In this document: in pieces, positions 35,841-45,062 of the stretch
Numbering within the stretch: position 1 is the first letter of the stretch
Layout: every line of letters begins with the position of its first letter
From: Pseudomonadales bacterium
Lineage (GTDB): Bacteria > Pseudomonadota > Gammaproteobacteria > Pseudomonadales > IMCC2047
DNA: 64,000 nucleotides
NCBI GenBank assembly: GCA_024234615.1
Contig: JACKNY010000003.1
Coordinates: forward strand, 186,001-250,000
Direction: 5' to 3'
Program-made: the position numbers and the translations under genes
Notes under the pieces: model-generated
The model's database searches: none
Seen by the model: only the letters and a program-made list of their open reading frames with translations
What the model was told of the DNA's origin: nothing

Positions 35841-37187
35841 TTAAGATGCCGGAATCTGAAGTACCTGTCCCACTTGAATCTGGTCGGACTTGAGCCCGTT
35901 AACCGATTTCAACTGCCGCGTAGATACCCGATGGCGACTGGCGATATCTGACAGGGTATCGCCCCTGGCAATGCGGTATTCTCTAATATTTTTCTGCTGT
36001 TCCAACTGCCAGGCCAGATAGGTTCCCGGCGGCGGGTTTTCGGAAAAATATCCTTGCACACCATTATAAATAGCGCGCGCTAGCGCCCTTTGGTGTGAGG
36101 GATTATTTAATTTTTCAGCTTCCTTCGGGTTGGAAATAAAACCTGTCTCCACTAGTATTGAGGGAATATCTGGTGATTTAAGCACCACAAAACCAGCCTG
36201 CTCCAATTGTTTTTTGTGCAGGCGGGTGACTTTACCCAGCTCCCTCACTACTTCCGAACCCGCAGCGACACTGGAACGTAAGCTGGCGGTCATGGACAAA
36301 TCTACCAGTACACCCGCCAACACATCATCCTTATCGCTCAGACTGACACCACCGACGCCACCGATCAAGTCGGCGCTATTTTCCGAATCAGCCAGCCAAC
36401 GTGCGGCTTCACTAGTTGCCCCTCGTTTCGATAATGCATAGACAGAAGCACCATTCGCCTGCGGGCTTTTAAAGGCATCAGCATGAATGGATATCATCAT
36501 GTCAGCTTTGTGTTCTCGCGCTAATATAGTACGTTGCCGCAGGCCGACATAATAATCACCGCCACGCACCAGCACGGGCTGGTAGCCTGCTTGACTTTTA
36601 AATATCGCAGCAAGCTCTTTCGCAATAGCCATCACCACCACTTTTTCGCGAATACCCTTTGGCCCAATAGCGCCAGGATCCTCCCCACCATGACCGGGAT
36701 CGATGGCAATCACTACTTGACGCTTCTCTGACAACCGCTTGGTTACTACGGGCTTTCCCTTTTCCGCTGTTTGCACTGTTTGCGCAGCGGGGTAAAGGTC
36801 GATCACCAGTCGGTTACCATATTGACTGTTCGGCGGCAGCACAAAACTGCTGGGCTTAATTTTGCTGTTTAGATCAAATACAACGCGCAAGTCAGTTTGG
36901 TTGCGCGCTGCCTGACGCACACCTTTGATTAACTCGGGCGGCAACTCTAGGGCGCGTAAATTAGTTTTGCTGACGGTGTTTTTAATATCAATAACTAAAC
37001 GATCTGGATTGCCCATGGTAAAGATTTTGTGCTCGACGTCACCGGAGACATCAAACACGATGCGGGTATGATCAGGCGCAGGCCAAACACGTACGCTATC
37101 AATTCTGGTCGCCGCGCCTACGGGAGGAACAAAAACCAGAATAAAACTCATTAGAATAATGACGGCTAACCGCATAGGTTCAGTCAC
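35841..37187 (-). CDS. amiB: N-acetylmuramoyl-L-alanine amidase (AmiB/AmiC type) with LysM
   Basis: A periplasmic septum-splitting amidase of 448 residues. It has a signal peptide (1-26), an AMIN domain (about 28-125), and a zinc amidase_3 domain (about 155-375) with IDPGHGGEDPGAIG, SIHADAF and LVETGFISN. A C-terminal LysM repeat is YRIARGDTLSDIASRHRVS. The LysM tail and the mutL neighbourhood match AmiB of E. coli and pseudomonads. AmiB-type enzymes are activated at the division site by EnvC- or NlpD-type factors. Confidence 0.92.
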   Translation of the reverse strand: MTEPMRLAVIILMSFILVFVPPVGAATRIDSVRVWPAPDHTRIVFDVSGDVEHKIFTMGNPDRLVIDIKNTVSKTNLRALELPPELIKGVRQAARNQTDLRVVFDLNSKIKPSSFVLPPNSQYGNRLVIDLYPAAQTVQTAEKGKPVVTKRLSEKRQVVIAIDPGHGGEDPGAIGPKGIREKVVVMAIAKELAAIFKSQAGYQPVLVRGGDYYVGLRQRTILAREHKADMMISIHADAFKSPQANGASVYALSKRGATSEAARWLADSENSADLIGGVGGVSLSDKDDVLAGVLVDLSMTASLRSSVAAGSEVVRELGKVTRLHKKQLEQAGFVVLKSPDIPSILVETGFISNPKEAEKLNNPSHQRALARAIYNGVQGYFSENPPPGTYLAWQLEQQKNIREYRIARGDTLSDIASRHRVSTRQLKSVNGLKSDQIQVGQVLQIPAS

Positions 37188-37284
37188 ACTGATAGTTCTG
37201 CCAATATAGTTTTGCCAAGGCTCTTGATTGAAAATTTAGTACAAATCAATTGATTAGGCAAAGTTTATCAAACTTACATTAGAA

Positions 37285-37767
37285 TTAAACTAGTTTTAAG
37301 CTGCTTAATAGTCGTTCGCCACACTCACCGGCAGCGGTAAGCACCAACTTTCGCTGCTCATCATCCGCTTGAATGTCAATATCCACATCCGGTAGTGTCA
37401 AAAAATCTGCACCGCGCTCTGGCCATTCAACCAGACAAATAGAGCCTTGGTTAAAGTAGTCCCGATATCCGATATACTCCAACTCAGAGGGTTCCGCAAG
37501 GCGATATAAATCAAAATGATAAACGACGCCAATGTCCAGTTGGTAAGGCTCTACCAGCGTATAAGTCGGACTCTTCACACGCCCCACATAACCCAGTGCA
37601 TGAATAATACTACGGCATAGCGTCGTTTTCCCCACCCCCAGATCACCACGCAAAAAGACCACTGTTCCGAGTTCGATAAGATCAGCGACGCGCTTGCCGA
37701 AGGCGGTCATTTCGGTTTCATTCGCCAGCGTTAATATCAGATTTTTGTTTTTCATCTGAGCAGCCAT
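37285..37767 (-). CDS. tsaE: tRNA threonylcarbamoyladenosine biosynthesis ATPase TsaE
   Basis: A 160-residue P-loop ATPase (RGDLGVGKTTLCRSI near residue 40) needed with TsaB/TsaD for t6A37 formation. SPTYTLVEPY and FDLYRLAEPSELEYIGYRDYF are family marks. The start ATG overlaps the nnr stop by one base. Confidence 0.94.
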   Translation of the reverse strand: MAAQMKNKNLILTLANETEMTAFGKRVADLIELGTVVFLRGDLGVGKTTLCRSIIHALGYVGRVKSPTYTLVEPYQLDIGVVYHFDLYRLAEPSELEYIGYRDYFNQGSICLVEWPERGADFLTLPDVDIDIQADDEQRKLVLTAAGECGERLLSSLKLV

Positions 37768-39278
37768 TAAATCGGATTGACGAGCTGACGCAGGTACGGC
37801 AACAAGTCAGTCGCCAGCATGCCACGCTCACCCGCCTGCGCCGCTTTATCGGCGGCTGCGGCATGCAGGCTTACACCCAGCTGCGCCGCTTGCGAAAGAC
37901 TAAACCCTTGCGCCAACAAACCGCCCAAAATACCGCTCAGCACATCACCCATGCCACCGCTTGCCATACCAGGATTACCAGCCGAACAAAGCGCCAGCGC
38001 CGCATCATCTCCATCGCAGACAAGACTGCCAGCACCCTTAAGAATGACTGTACCGCCATACTGATGCTGTAGTTCACGAATGGCGGCAAATCTATCATTC
38101 TGAACAGTTTTTACTGCGCACCCCAGCAGTCTCGCGGCTTCACCGGGATGCGGTGTTAGTAGCCAATTAACGCGCTGATGATGATTTACTGCTCCAGCAC
38201 TAATTAGATTCAGCGCATCCGCATCCACCACTAACTGGCACTCAGAAGCGAGCACCACACGCAACATTTGCTCCGACCAGGCGTGCTGCCCAAGACCCGG
38301 ACCAATCACGATAACATCCATTCCCTCCAGCAATGGCTCAAGATCCTGACCTGAATTAACCCCATGTGCCATCACTTCCGGGCAACGTGCCAGCACTGCC
38401 GCCAAATGCTCCGGGCGCGTGGCCAAGTTCACTAATCCAGCACCAACACGGCCAGAGGCTTGTGCCGCCATCAACGCCGCACCGCCTGTACCTAAATCAC
38501 CACCCACCACCAGAGCACGGCCGAAATCACCCTTGTGGGCGTTGCGCGCGCGCGCTGGTAGCCAGCTAGCTAAAACGTCGGCATCGATGCGCTGGGCGCT
38601 GGCATTGACCCGTTCAAATACTTCAGCTGGCACCGCCAAATCATCGAATACTAGATCCCCGCAATGAGCCGGCCCCGCCCCTGTCAGTAGGCCTTGTTTA
38701 ACGCCAATAAAAGTGATGGTCATATCGGCAGTCACCGCTTGCCCCAATACTGCACCAGTATCACTACAAAGTCCGGATGGGATGTCTACCGCTAACACAG
38801 GCGTATCGGTGCCAGTAATCACAGATATCGCCTGCGCATAATCCCCCAGCACCTCTCCGGATAAACCAGTACCCAGTAGAGCATCGACGATAATTTCTCC
38901 CTTAGCCCTACAAGACGCATCAAACGTGGAGAACTCAACTCCTTCCTGTCGCGCCCAGTCACAGGCGAGTTTCGCGTCACCTCGTAATTTACTTTCCGCC
39001 CCAACCTGAACCAGCTGAACCGTAAAACCCTGCCGACAGGCGAGACCAGCAATGACGTAACCATCACCACCATTATTCCCGGAACCACACCAGACACTGA
39101 TCGACTTCACGCTTGGCCAACGCCTCTGTAACTGATCAAAGGCCGCCTGCCCAGCTCGGCGCATCAAACGGATACCAGGGATTTGAAAATCCTCAATCGC
39201 GCAACGATCCAATTCTCGCACCTGCTGTGCGCTATAAAGCTGAGTGGGCAGATTATAATTTTTGCTCATACCGATCAT
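37767..39278 (-). CDS. nnr: Bifunctional NAD(P)H-hydrate epimerase/dehydratase
   Basis: Repairs damaged NADH and NADPH hydrates. The N-terminal YjeF epimerase domain (about 10-215) has GSGNNGGDGYVIA and DIPSGLCSDTG. The C-terminal ADP-dependent dehydratase (about 230-500) has VVGGDLGTGGAALMAA, GPGLGQ, LTPHPGEAARLL and AGNPGMASGGMGDVLSGIL. The length of 503 matches E. coli YjeF (515). It is the first gene of the long minus-strand block that runs to ispG. Confidence 0.94.
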   Translation of the reverse strand: MIGMSKNYNLPTQLYSAQQVRELDRCAIEDFQIPGIRLMRRAGQAAFDQLQRRWPSVKSISVWCGSGNNGGDGYVIAGLACRQGFTVQLVQVGAESKLRGDAKLACDWARQEGVEFSTFDASCRAKGEIIVDALLGTGLSGEVLGDYAQAISVITGTDTPVLAVDIPSGLCSDTGAVLGQAVTADMTITFIGVKQGLLTGAGPAHCGDLVFDDLAVPAEVFERVNASAQRIDADVLASWLPARARNAHKGDFGRALVVGGDLGTGGAALMAAQASGRVGAGLVNLATRPEHLAAVLARCPEVMAHGVNSGQDLEPLLEGMDVIVIGPGLGQHAWSEQMLRVVLASECQLVVDADALNLISAGAVNHHQRVNWLLTPHPGEAARLLGCAVKTVQNDRFAAIRELQHQYGGTVILKGAGSLVCDGDDAALALCSAGNPGMASGGMGDVLSGILGGLLAQGFSLSQAAQLGVSLHAAAADKAAQAGERGMLATDLLPYLRQLVNPI

Positions 39279-39399
39279 CTTTCCTTTCTACAAACACTTG
39301 TTCAATGCTAAGAGAAGATCTCTTCAGTTTTTTATAGGCAAGCGCTGCGCTATTATGACACAAGATTTTTACAAATTTCACTCTAGCCTATGAGCACCA

Positions 39400-40491
39400 A
39401 TGCCGGCCCACACTAACAACGTTTCAACCATGATCGAACTCGCCGCCAACATCAAAGTCTGGGGGGCAGAACTTGGCTTTCAGCAAGTCGGTATTACCGA
39501 TGTAGCGCTGCAGGAGCATGAAGCCCGGCTAAATCAATGGCTCGCCAATGGCTATCATGGCGAACTTGGCTATATGGCGCATCATGGCAGCAAACGCAGC
39601 CATCCTGAAGAATTGCTTCCCGGCACTCTGCGGGTAATCTCAGTTAGACTAGACTACCTCACTACCCAAGCAAGGGTTTCCAAACATGAACAACAGGCAC
39701 AAAATGCACAGGTGTCCCGTTATGCACTGGGGCGTGATTATCATAAATTAATGCGCAAACGCCTGGCCAAACTTGCCGAAAAGATAGATGCGCAAGCCCA
39801 TCAACACGGTTGTCGCGCCTTTGTCGACAGCGCACCAGTGATGGAGCGAGCATTAGCAGAAAAATCCGGCCTAGGCTGGATTGGCAAAAACACCATGCTC
39901 CTTAACCGTGAAGCCGGTTCGTATTTTTTTCTCGGTGAAATTTTTACCAACCTGGCACTACCTCTAGATGAGGTTGAACCCAAAAGTCATTGCGGCAATT
40001 GCACAGCCTGCCTGGATATTTGCCCGACACAAGCCTTTGTAGCCCCCTACGTTTTAGATGCCCGCAAGTGCATTTCTTACCTAACAATCGAATTGAAAGG
40101 GCCGATCCCGGAACCCTTAAGACCCAAGGTCGGCAATCGTATATTCGGTTGCGATGATTGCCAAACCATCTGTCCCTGGAATCGCTTCGCTCAGCTTTCC
40201 AACGAAGCGGACTTCCAGCCAAGACACGGGCTGGATAGCGCACAGCTAATCGAGCTATTTAACTGGACTGAAGAAGAATTCTTGGAGAAAACCGCAGGCT
40301 CGGCTATTCGCCGTGCAGGCTACGAAGGTTGGCTTAGGAATATTGCGGTGGCGCTTGGTAACGCGCCACCTGACGCCCGTATCCTCAATGCGCTAAGCGC
40401 CAAGCAAAGCCACAGCTCGGAACTAGTAAGAGAGCATGTCAATTGGGCGCTAGCTCAACACACCAACAAGCACCACATTAAACCTGAATAA
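39400..40491 (+). CDS. queG: Epoxyqueuosine reductase QueG
   Basis: A cobalamin- and Fe-S-dependent enzyme for the last step of queuosine formation in tRNA. Features are GFQQVGITD near residue 26, DSAPVMERALAEKSGLGWIGKNT (cobalamin region) and two cluster motifs, CGNCTACLDICPTQAF and CDDCQTICPWN. A HEAT-like C-terminus follows. The ATG at 39400 gives 363 residues. The ATG at 39430 (MIELAANIKVWG) aligns equally well with E. coli QueG, so the exact start is uncertain. It is divergent from nnr, as in E. coli. Confidence 0.93.
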   Translation: MPAHTNNVSTMIELAANIKVWGAELGFQQVGITDVALQEHEARLNQWLANGYHGELGYMAHHGSKRSHPEELLPGTLRVISVRLDYLTTQARVSKHEQQAQNAQVSRYALGRDYHKLMRKRLAKLAEKIDAQAHQHGCRAFVDSAPVMERALAEKSGLGWIGKNTMLLNREAGSYFFLGEIFTNLALPLDEVEPKSHCGNCTACLDICPTQAFVAPYVLDARKCISYLTIELKGPIPEPLRPKVGNRIFGCDDCQTICPWNRFAQLSNEADFQPRHGLDSAQLIELFNWTEEEFLEKTAGSAIRRAGYEGWLRNIAVALGNAPPDARILNALSAKQSHSSELVREHVNWALAQHTNKHHIKPE

Positions 40492-40500
40492 CCCCATGGT

Positions 40501-41052
40501 TTAAGTCTGCTGATCGATAAAAAAGTGAGTGCGGTAATGAGCCAGCTCCGCAATCGAATCCTTAATATCGTCCAGCGCTAAGTGTGCGCCTTTTTTCTTG
40601 AGGCTGGCGAAAATATCCGGTCGCCACCGTTTGGCCAGTTCCTTCACCGAGCTCACATCCAGATTGCGATAATGAAAAAAACTCTCCAACTGTGGCATGT
40701 ACCTAGCCAGAAAACGTCTATCCTGACAAATACTGTTGCCGCACATTGGCGACTGTCCAGACTCAACATATCGCGATAAAAACCGGATCGTTTCCTGCTC
40801 TGCCTCACTCATACTGATTTTGCTCTGTCTGACCCTTTCAGTCAAACCGGATTGGCCGTGCTGCCGGGTATTCCACTCATCCATTGCCTGCATGATTTCC
40901 GGCGCTTGATGAATAGCGAAAACTGGTCCTTCGGAGAGAATCTCTAAATCTGAATTGGTGACTATGGTGGCAATCTCTATTATGGTATCTTGCTCGGGGC
41001 TTAAACCCGTCATTTCCAAGTCAATCCATACCAGGTTTTCTTGCTGAGACAT
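40501..41052 (-). CDS. orn: Oligoribonuclease
   Basis: A DEDDh 3'-5' exonuclease degrading 2-5 nt RNAs, including pGpG from cyclic di-GMP breakdown. The 183 residues have Exo I WIDLEMTGL, Exo II GNSICQDRRFLARYMP and Exo III with HLALDDIKDSIAEL. It is convergent with queG (gap 9 bases) and divergent from rsgA. Confidence 0.96.
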   Translation of the reverse strand: MSQQENLVWIDLEMTGLSPEQDTIIEIATIVTNSDLEILSEGPVFAIHQAPEIMQAMDEWNTRQHGQSGLTERVRQSKISMSEAEQETIRFLSRYVESGQSPMCGNSICQDRRFLARYMPQLESFFHYRNLDVSSVKELAKRWRPDIFASLKKKGAHLALDDIKDSIAELAHYRTHFFIDQQT

Positions 41053-41124
41053 GTAGCTTTCCTAAAGTGAGGGTGTAACACAAAGTACGAACATGAGAGA
41101 AAATTGTAACTCTATTATCTGCGT

Positions 41125-42141
41125 ATGGCTAAAAGGCATTTAACTCGACGCCAACTTTGGCGCATCAAAAAAGTTCAGGACGAACGCATTAAGCGTTCCG
41201 AAGCTTGGAATGCCACTCTTGATCAAAAGCTAGAAGCCAATCAACTTGGCCCCGAAAGGCCCGGTTTAGTCATTGCTCATTATGGCATGCAAGTTGAAGT
41301 CGAAGCATTAGACGGCGAGTCAGGTGGTGCTGGTTTTCGTTGTCATTTTCGTACCAACCTTGAGGCTATCGTAACGGGCGACCGGGTAATATGGCGTGCA
41401 ATCGACGAAAAAGTCGGCGTTATCGTCGCTAGATCAGAGCGCCAATCCGAACTTGCTCGTCCCGATGCCAATGGTTTGCTGCGCCCCATCGCCGCCAATA
41501 TCGATCAAATATTTATTGTTATCTCCACCCAACCCTTAACACCACTCGGGTTAATTGATCGTTATTTGATTGCTGCCGAATCGGCTTCTATTGCGCCGCT
41601 GATCCTGGCAAACAAGGCTGACCTTTTACAGGGCGCCGAAAAAGAACTGATGCAGGATATCATCAAGCTTTACGAGAGTATCGGCTATACCTGCATAACA
41701 ACCTCAACAAAAAGCGAAGCAGGATTAACTGCGCTAACCCAAAACCTAACAGGGCATACCAGCATTTTTGTTGGGCAATCCGGGGTAGGAAAGTCCTCAT
41801 TAGTCAATGCAATTTTACCTGATGCCAACTTGCGTACCGCGACACTGTCCCACGCCACCGGCAAAGGTACCCACACAACTACCACTGCTTACCTTTATCA
41901 CTTACCATCGGGCGGCAACATTATCGACTCTCCCGGCATTCGTGAGTTCGGGTTAGGCCATATTGACGAGCAAACGCTGGCAGAGGGGTTTATTGAGTTT
42001 CGCCCTTATTTAGGACATTGCAAATTCCGTGATTGCAAGCATCTTAAAGAGCCGGACTGTGCACTTCAGCAAGCAGTGGCAGAAGGCCGCATCGACCCCC
42101 GACGAATGGCCAGCTTTCATAGCATTGCAAACACCGTGTAG
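41125..42141 (+). CDS. rsgA: Small-subunit ribosome maturation GTPase RsgA
   Basis: A late 30S assembly factor. After a basic N-terminal tail (KRHLTRRQLWRIKKVQDERI) come an OB domain, a circularly permuted GTPase (G4 NKADLL before G1 GQSGVGKSSLVN and G3 DSPGIREF), and the zinc finger CKFRDCKHLKEPDCAL. The length of 338 is typical. Confidence 0.95.
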   Translation: MAKRHLTRRQLWRIKKVQDERIKRSEAWNATLDQKLEANQLGPERPGLVIAHYGMQVEVEALDGESGGAGFRCHFRTNLEAIVTGDRVIWRAIDEKVGVIVARSERQSELARPDANGLLRPIAANIDQIFIVISTQPLTPLGLIDRYLIAAESASIAPLILANKADLLQGAEKELMQDIIKLYESIGYTCITTSTKSEAGLTALTQNLTGHTSIFVGQSGVGKSSLVNAILPDANLRTATLSHATGKGTHTTTTAYLYHLPSGGNIIDSPGIREFGLGHIDEQTLAEGFIEFRPYLGHCKFRDCKHLKEPDCALQQAVAEGRIDPRRMASFHSIANTV

Positions 42142-42275
42142 GTCTGGTTTTAGGCTATTTTCAGTGCTACCAATAGCGCAATAGTTCGACAAAACCAAAA
42201 CTTGCACATTTTATTCGCATATTTACGTCAATTGCGATATATAATACGCGCGGTAAAATTAGCGACTCAGTAAAA

Positions 42276-42305
42276 TGGCCATTTAGTAGATGGCCAATTT
42301 TTTTG
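42276..42305 (+). terminator. Terminator between rsgA and dksA
   Basis: TGGCCAT (42276-42282) and ATGGCCA (42290-42296) form a seven-pair stem with a TTAGTAG loop and seven T residues directly after. A perfect TATAAT lies at 42240-42245 but lacks a convincing -35 element. It may belong to a short leader or small RNA ending here. Confidence 0.75.
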
Positions 42306-42403
42306 ATATCGCCTACAGGTCGGTACTGGCAATAATAATTTGACGGAAGCCTGGATCGAAATTTATAGTTACTAGTCATTTGAGGTTTTACGGGGCAGCC
42401 ACT

Positions 42404-42844
42404 ATGCCAAAAACAGAGACAAAAAGCGGACCTACGCTAAAAAGCTTTACACCCTACAAAGAGAAAAAGAGTGAAAAGTACATGTGTGCCGCTCAAAAAG
42501 AGCATTTCAAAAAAATTCTTCATACCTGGAAGCAAGAGCTCGCGGCAGAAGCCAACCGTACCATGCACCACCTACAGGAAGAAGCGAATAACTTTGCCGA
42601 CCCGAATGATCGCGCTAGCCAGGAAGAAGAGTTTAGCTTGGAATTGCGGACTCGCGACCGCGAGCGTAAATTAACAAAGAAAATCAATGAAACCCTCGAG
42701 CGTATCGAAGTGGACGATTATGGATGGTGCGATTCCTGCGGTGTCGAAATTGGTATTCGACGCCTAGAAGCTCGCCCCACCGCGACGCTTTGCATTGATT
42801 GCAAAACCCTAGACGAAATTAAAGAGCGAAGTTACGGCGGTTAA
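42404..42844 (+). CDS. dksA: RNA polymerase-binding transcription factor DksA
   Basis: The ppGpp partner that binds the secondary channel of RNA polymerase. The start at ATG 42404 gives 146 residues. The coiled-coil tip contains DPNDRASQEEEFSLELR (with the essential Asp and Ala), followed by DDYGWCDSCG and the second zinc pair CIDCK. The gene order dksA-gluQ is the pseudomonad one. Confidence 0.95.
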   Translation: MPKTETKSGPTLKSFTPYKEKKSEKYMCAAQKEHFKKILHTWKQELAAEANRTMHHLQEEANNFADPNDRASQEEEFSLELRTRDRERKLTKKINETLERIEVDDYGWCDSCGVEIGIRRLEARPTATLCIDCKTLDEIKERSYGG

Positions 42845-42935
42845 ACTCTTTCGCCGCTGGTTGCTCAGACAACAGCGAACCAATCAGCGTGTATCCAATC
42901 AAGCACACTGCAATCCAACCTTTTGATTCTAAAGG

Positions 42936-43874
42936 ATGAATTCGCAGTTTTCGCAACCCCCTCCCTACATTGGCCGGTTTGCTCCATCGCCAACCGGCCC
43001 GTTACATTTTGGTTCTCTGGTAACAGCCTTAGCCAGCTTTTTAGACGCCAGGGCAAATAAGGGCAAATGGTTAGTGCGCATAGAGGATATTGATCCACCC
43101 CGCGAGCAGCCTGGTGCCGATAAACTGATCCTAGAAACGCTAGAAACGCACGGCCTTGAATGGGATTCGAGCGTACTATATCAAAGCTCAAGGCTCGCGG
43201 CTTACGAGGATATTATTGACTTCCTGTTTGACCAAGGGCAGGTTTATTGCTGTGACTGCTCCCGGCAACAGCTTAAAAACCACCCGATATATCCAGGCAC
43301 CTGCCGCCACCGAAGGCTCAAACGCCGCGACAACTTTGCCGTTAGGATAATGGTACCGCCGCAAAGGATACAGTTTGATGATGAGATACAGGGTGTTCAA
43401 GCGCAACAAATGGAGCAGGAAGTAGGTGATTTTGTGGTTTTCCGCAGAGATGGCTTGGTCGCCTATCAATTGGCGGTTGCTACAGATGACGCATTTCAGC
43501 ACATCAGCAAAGTCGTCCGCGGCCAGGATTTGTTAAGCTCCACCAGCCGCCAGTGCTATCTATTTAAAACACTTTCAATCAATCCGCCTGAATACGCTCA
43601 CGTCCCAATTATCACCAACATTCAGGGGCAAAAACTAAGCAAACAAAATCTGGCACAACCATTAAACCCTCGTGACCGACTATCCAGTCTCTATACAGCG
43701 CTCTCAGTATTAGGGCAAAGGCCACCAAAAGAACTCATAGAGGCTGATCTGGCATCCATACTAAACTGGGGTATCAATCATTGGAGCATGGCACAGATAC
43801 CGCGAAAAACTCAAATTTCTCAGAGCAGCATCATACACAGCAATATGATTAAAACCCCTTATATCACCAAATGA
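42936..43874 (+). CDS. gluQ: Glutamyl-Q tRNA(Asp) synthetase
   Basis: A truncated GluRS paralogue that attaches glutamate to queuosine in tRNA-Asp. The class I signature SPTGPLHFGSL is near residue 17 (HIGH equivalent) and KLSKQN near 232 (KMSKS equivalent). A zinc site is formed by CCDCSR with the later YPGTCR. At 312 residues it lacks the anticodon-binding domain. queG in the same window supplies queuosine synthesis. Confidence 0.94.
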   Translation: MNSQFSQPPPYIGRFAPSPTGPLHFGSLVTALASFLDARANKGKWLVRIEDIDPPREQPGADKLILETLETHGLEWDSSVLYQSSRLAAYEDIIDFLFDQGQVYCCDCSRQQLKNHPIYPGTCRHRRLKRRDNFAVRIMVPPQRIQFDDEIQGVQAQQMEQEVGDFVVFRRDGLVAYQLAVATDDAFQHISKVVRGQDLLSSTSRQCYLFKTLSINPPEYAHVPIITNIQGQKLSKQNLAQPLNPRDRLSSLYTALSVLGQRPPKELIEADLASILNWGINHWSMAQIPRKTQISQSSIIHSNMIKTPYITK

Positions 43875-43917
43875 TCAAGTCTTGGGGGTTCACCCAACAA
43901 CTATCGATGAGTCAGGC

Positions 43918-43947
43918 TTTACATTCGCTAGATACCTTAATTATTAT
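43918..43947 (+). promoter_or_regulatory. Sigma-70-like promoter before the CbrB-like gene
   Basis: TTTACA (43918-43923) and TATTAT (43942-43947) are separated by 18 bases. Transcription would start near 43954. This makes a GTG at 43965 an unlikely start and favours the ATGs at 44010 or 44028. Confidence 0.45.
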
Positions 43948-44009
43948 AGGGACTTTTAGTAACTGTGTATTTTTTACGCTTTTTTGTTACGAATCGTAAT
44001 TACACTCTC

Positions 44010-45062
44010 ATGCGCCAAACGATATCTATGCAAGACAACTCTGATCAAATTGACAGCCAAAACACTTCCGGTATCAAAGATATCATGGGAGAGTGCGACG
44101 CCATCAAAACTATTTGTCATCAGATAAGACAGATTGCACCAACACCTTGCACTGTATTGGTATCTGGAGAAACTGGCACGGGTAAAAGCCTCTTTGCAAA
44201 ACGTATTTTTGAATTAAGCGATCGCACTGAACAACTCCTCATTTACATGAACTGCGCAACCCCTCCAGAAACCACAACAGAAGCTGAAATTTTTGGCTAT
44301 CACAAAAAAACGTTAACTGGTCGCAGCGATCTCAACCTGGAAAATCTGATTCAACTGAATGGTGGAACATTACTCATCGACGAAATCAGCGAACTACCAC
44401 CGGAAGGACAAGCAAATTTTCTCGAAGTTTTAGAGATGATCGAGAAACATAATAAAACCCCTAGTTTAAACCCCATCGACATACGCCTCATTGTCACCAC
44501 GCAAAACGATCTCCGTGGGTTACTACAACAAAATAAGTTCAACAAACGACTGTTTTACCATCTCAATGTTTTTTCTATAGAAATTCCACCCTTACGTGAC
44601 CGCGGCAGCGATAAAATAAAAATTGCAGAAACCCTGCTACAACAAGCCTGCGCCAAATATAAAAAGACCATTTCCGGTTTTTCCAGCGATGCGATAAAAG
44701 CCATTAATCAATATCAATGGCCAGGTAATTATCGTGAATTAAGCAATATCGTTGAGCGTGCCGTGGTGATGGCACAGGATGATATGATCAATGCCGATCT
44801 GATGCTATTGGATAAAGAACCCTCTCCAGTAGTCGACACTCAACAGAAAAACTCCAGCGCTGGATTAGCTGAAGCTGCAAAACCCGAATCGAGTCAAGAC
44901 CTTTCCCTAGAAGACTATTTTCAACATTTTGTCCTCGAACATCAGGACTTGATGACAGAAACGGAGCTTGCGCAAAAACTAGGTATTAGTCGTAAGTGTT
45001 TGTGGGAGCGTCGTCAAAAACTTGGCATCCCAAAGCGCAAATCAGCAACACGCCCAGAATAG
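44010..45062 (+). CDS. Degenerate sigma-54 activator, CbrB-like, without receiver domain
   Basis: An AAA+ protein in the cbrB position between gluQ and pcnB. About 35 linker residues precede the core: Walker A GETGTGKS, Walker B GGTLLIDEIS, sensor I VTTQND, sensor II WPGNYRELSN. The Fis-type HTH TETELAQKLGISRKCLWERR closely resembles CbrB. Three things are missing. There is no receiver domain. The GAFTGA loop reads KTLTGR (in FGYHKKTLTGRSD). The usual arginine fingers (FRxDLxxRL) read FNKRLFYHL. There is no cbrA kinase gene nearby. Activation of sigma-54 polymerase therefore looks unlikely; a DNA-binding role or ongoing decay is possible. The start is uncertain (44010, 44028, or GTG 43965). 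Confidence 0.8.
   Translation: MRQTISMQDNSDQIDSQNTSGIKDIMGECDAIKTICHQIRQIAPTPCTVLVSGETGTGKSLFAKRIFELSDRTEQLLIYMNCATPPETTTEAEIFGYHKKTLTGRSDLNLENLIQLNGGTLLIDEISELPPEGQANFLEVLEMIEKHNKTPSLNPIDIRLIVTTQNDLRGLLQQNKFNKRLFYHLNVFSIEIPPLRDRGSDKIKIAETLLQQACAKYKKTISGFSSDAIKAINQYQWPGNYRELSNIVERAVVMAQDDMINADLMLLDKEPSPVVDTQQKNSSAGLAEAAKPESSQDLSLEDYFQHFVLEHQDLMTETELAQKLGISRKCLWERRQKLGIPKRKSATRPE

Noticed and set aside
35536..35844. A 102-codon plus-strand frame spanning the mutL start and the gap to the amidase
   Set aside because: Its first part is antisense mutL, and the remainder shows no conserved motif or ribosome site. It is probably non-coding.
42240..42245. A perfect TATAAT upstream of the rsgA/dksA terminator, suggesting a 55-base RNA
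   Set aside because: No -35 or extended -10 element at a proper distance; such a hexamer is expected by chance in AT-rich spacers.
43875..43917. TTGGG-GGTTCA-CCCAA hairpin after gluQ
   Set aside because: Only a five-pair stem without a T run; too weak to call a terminator.
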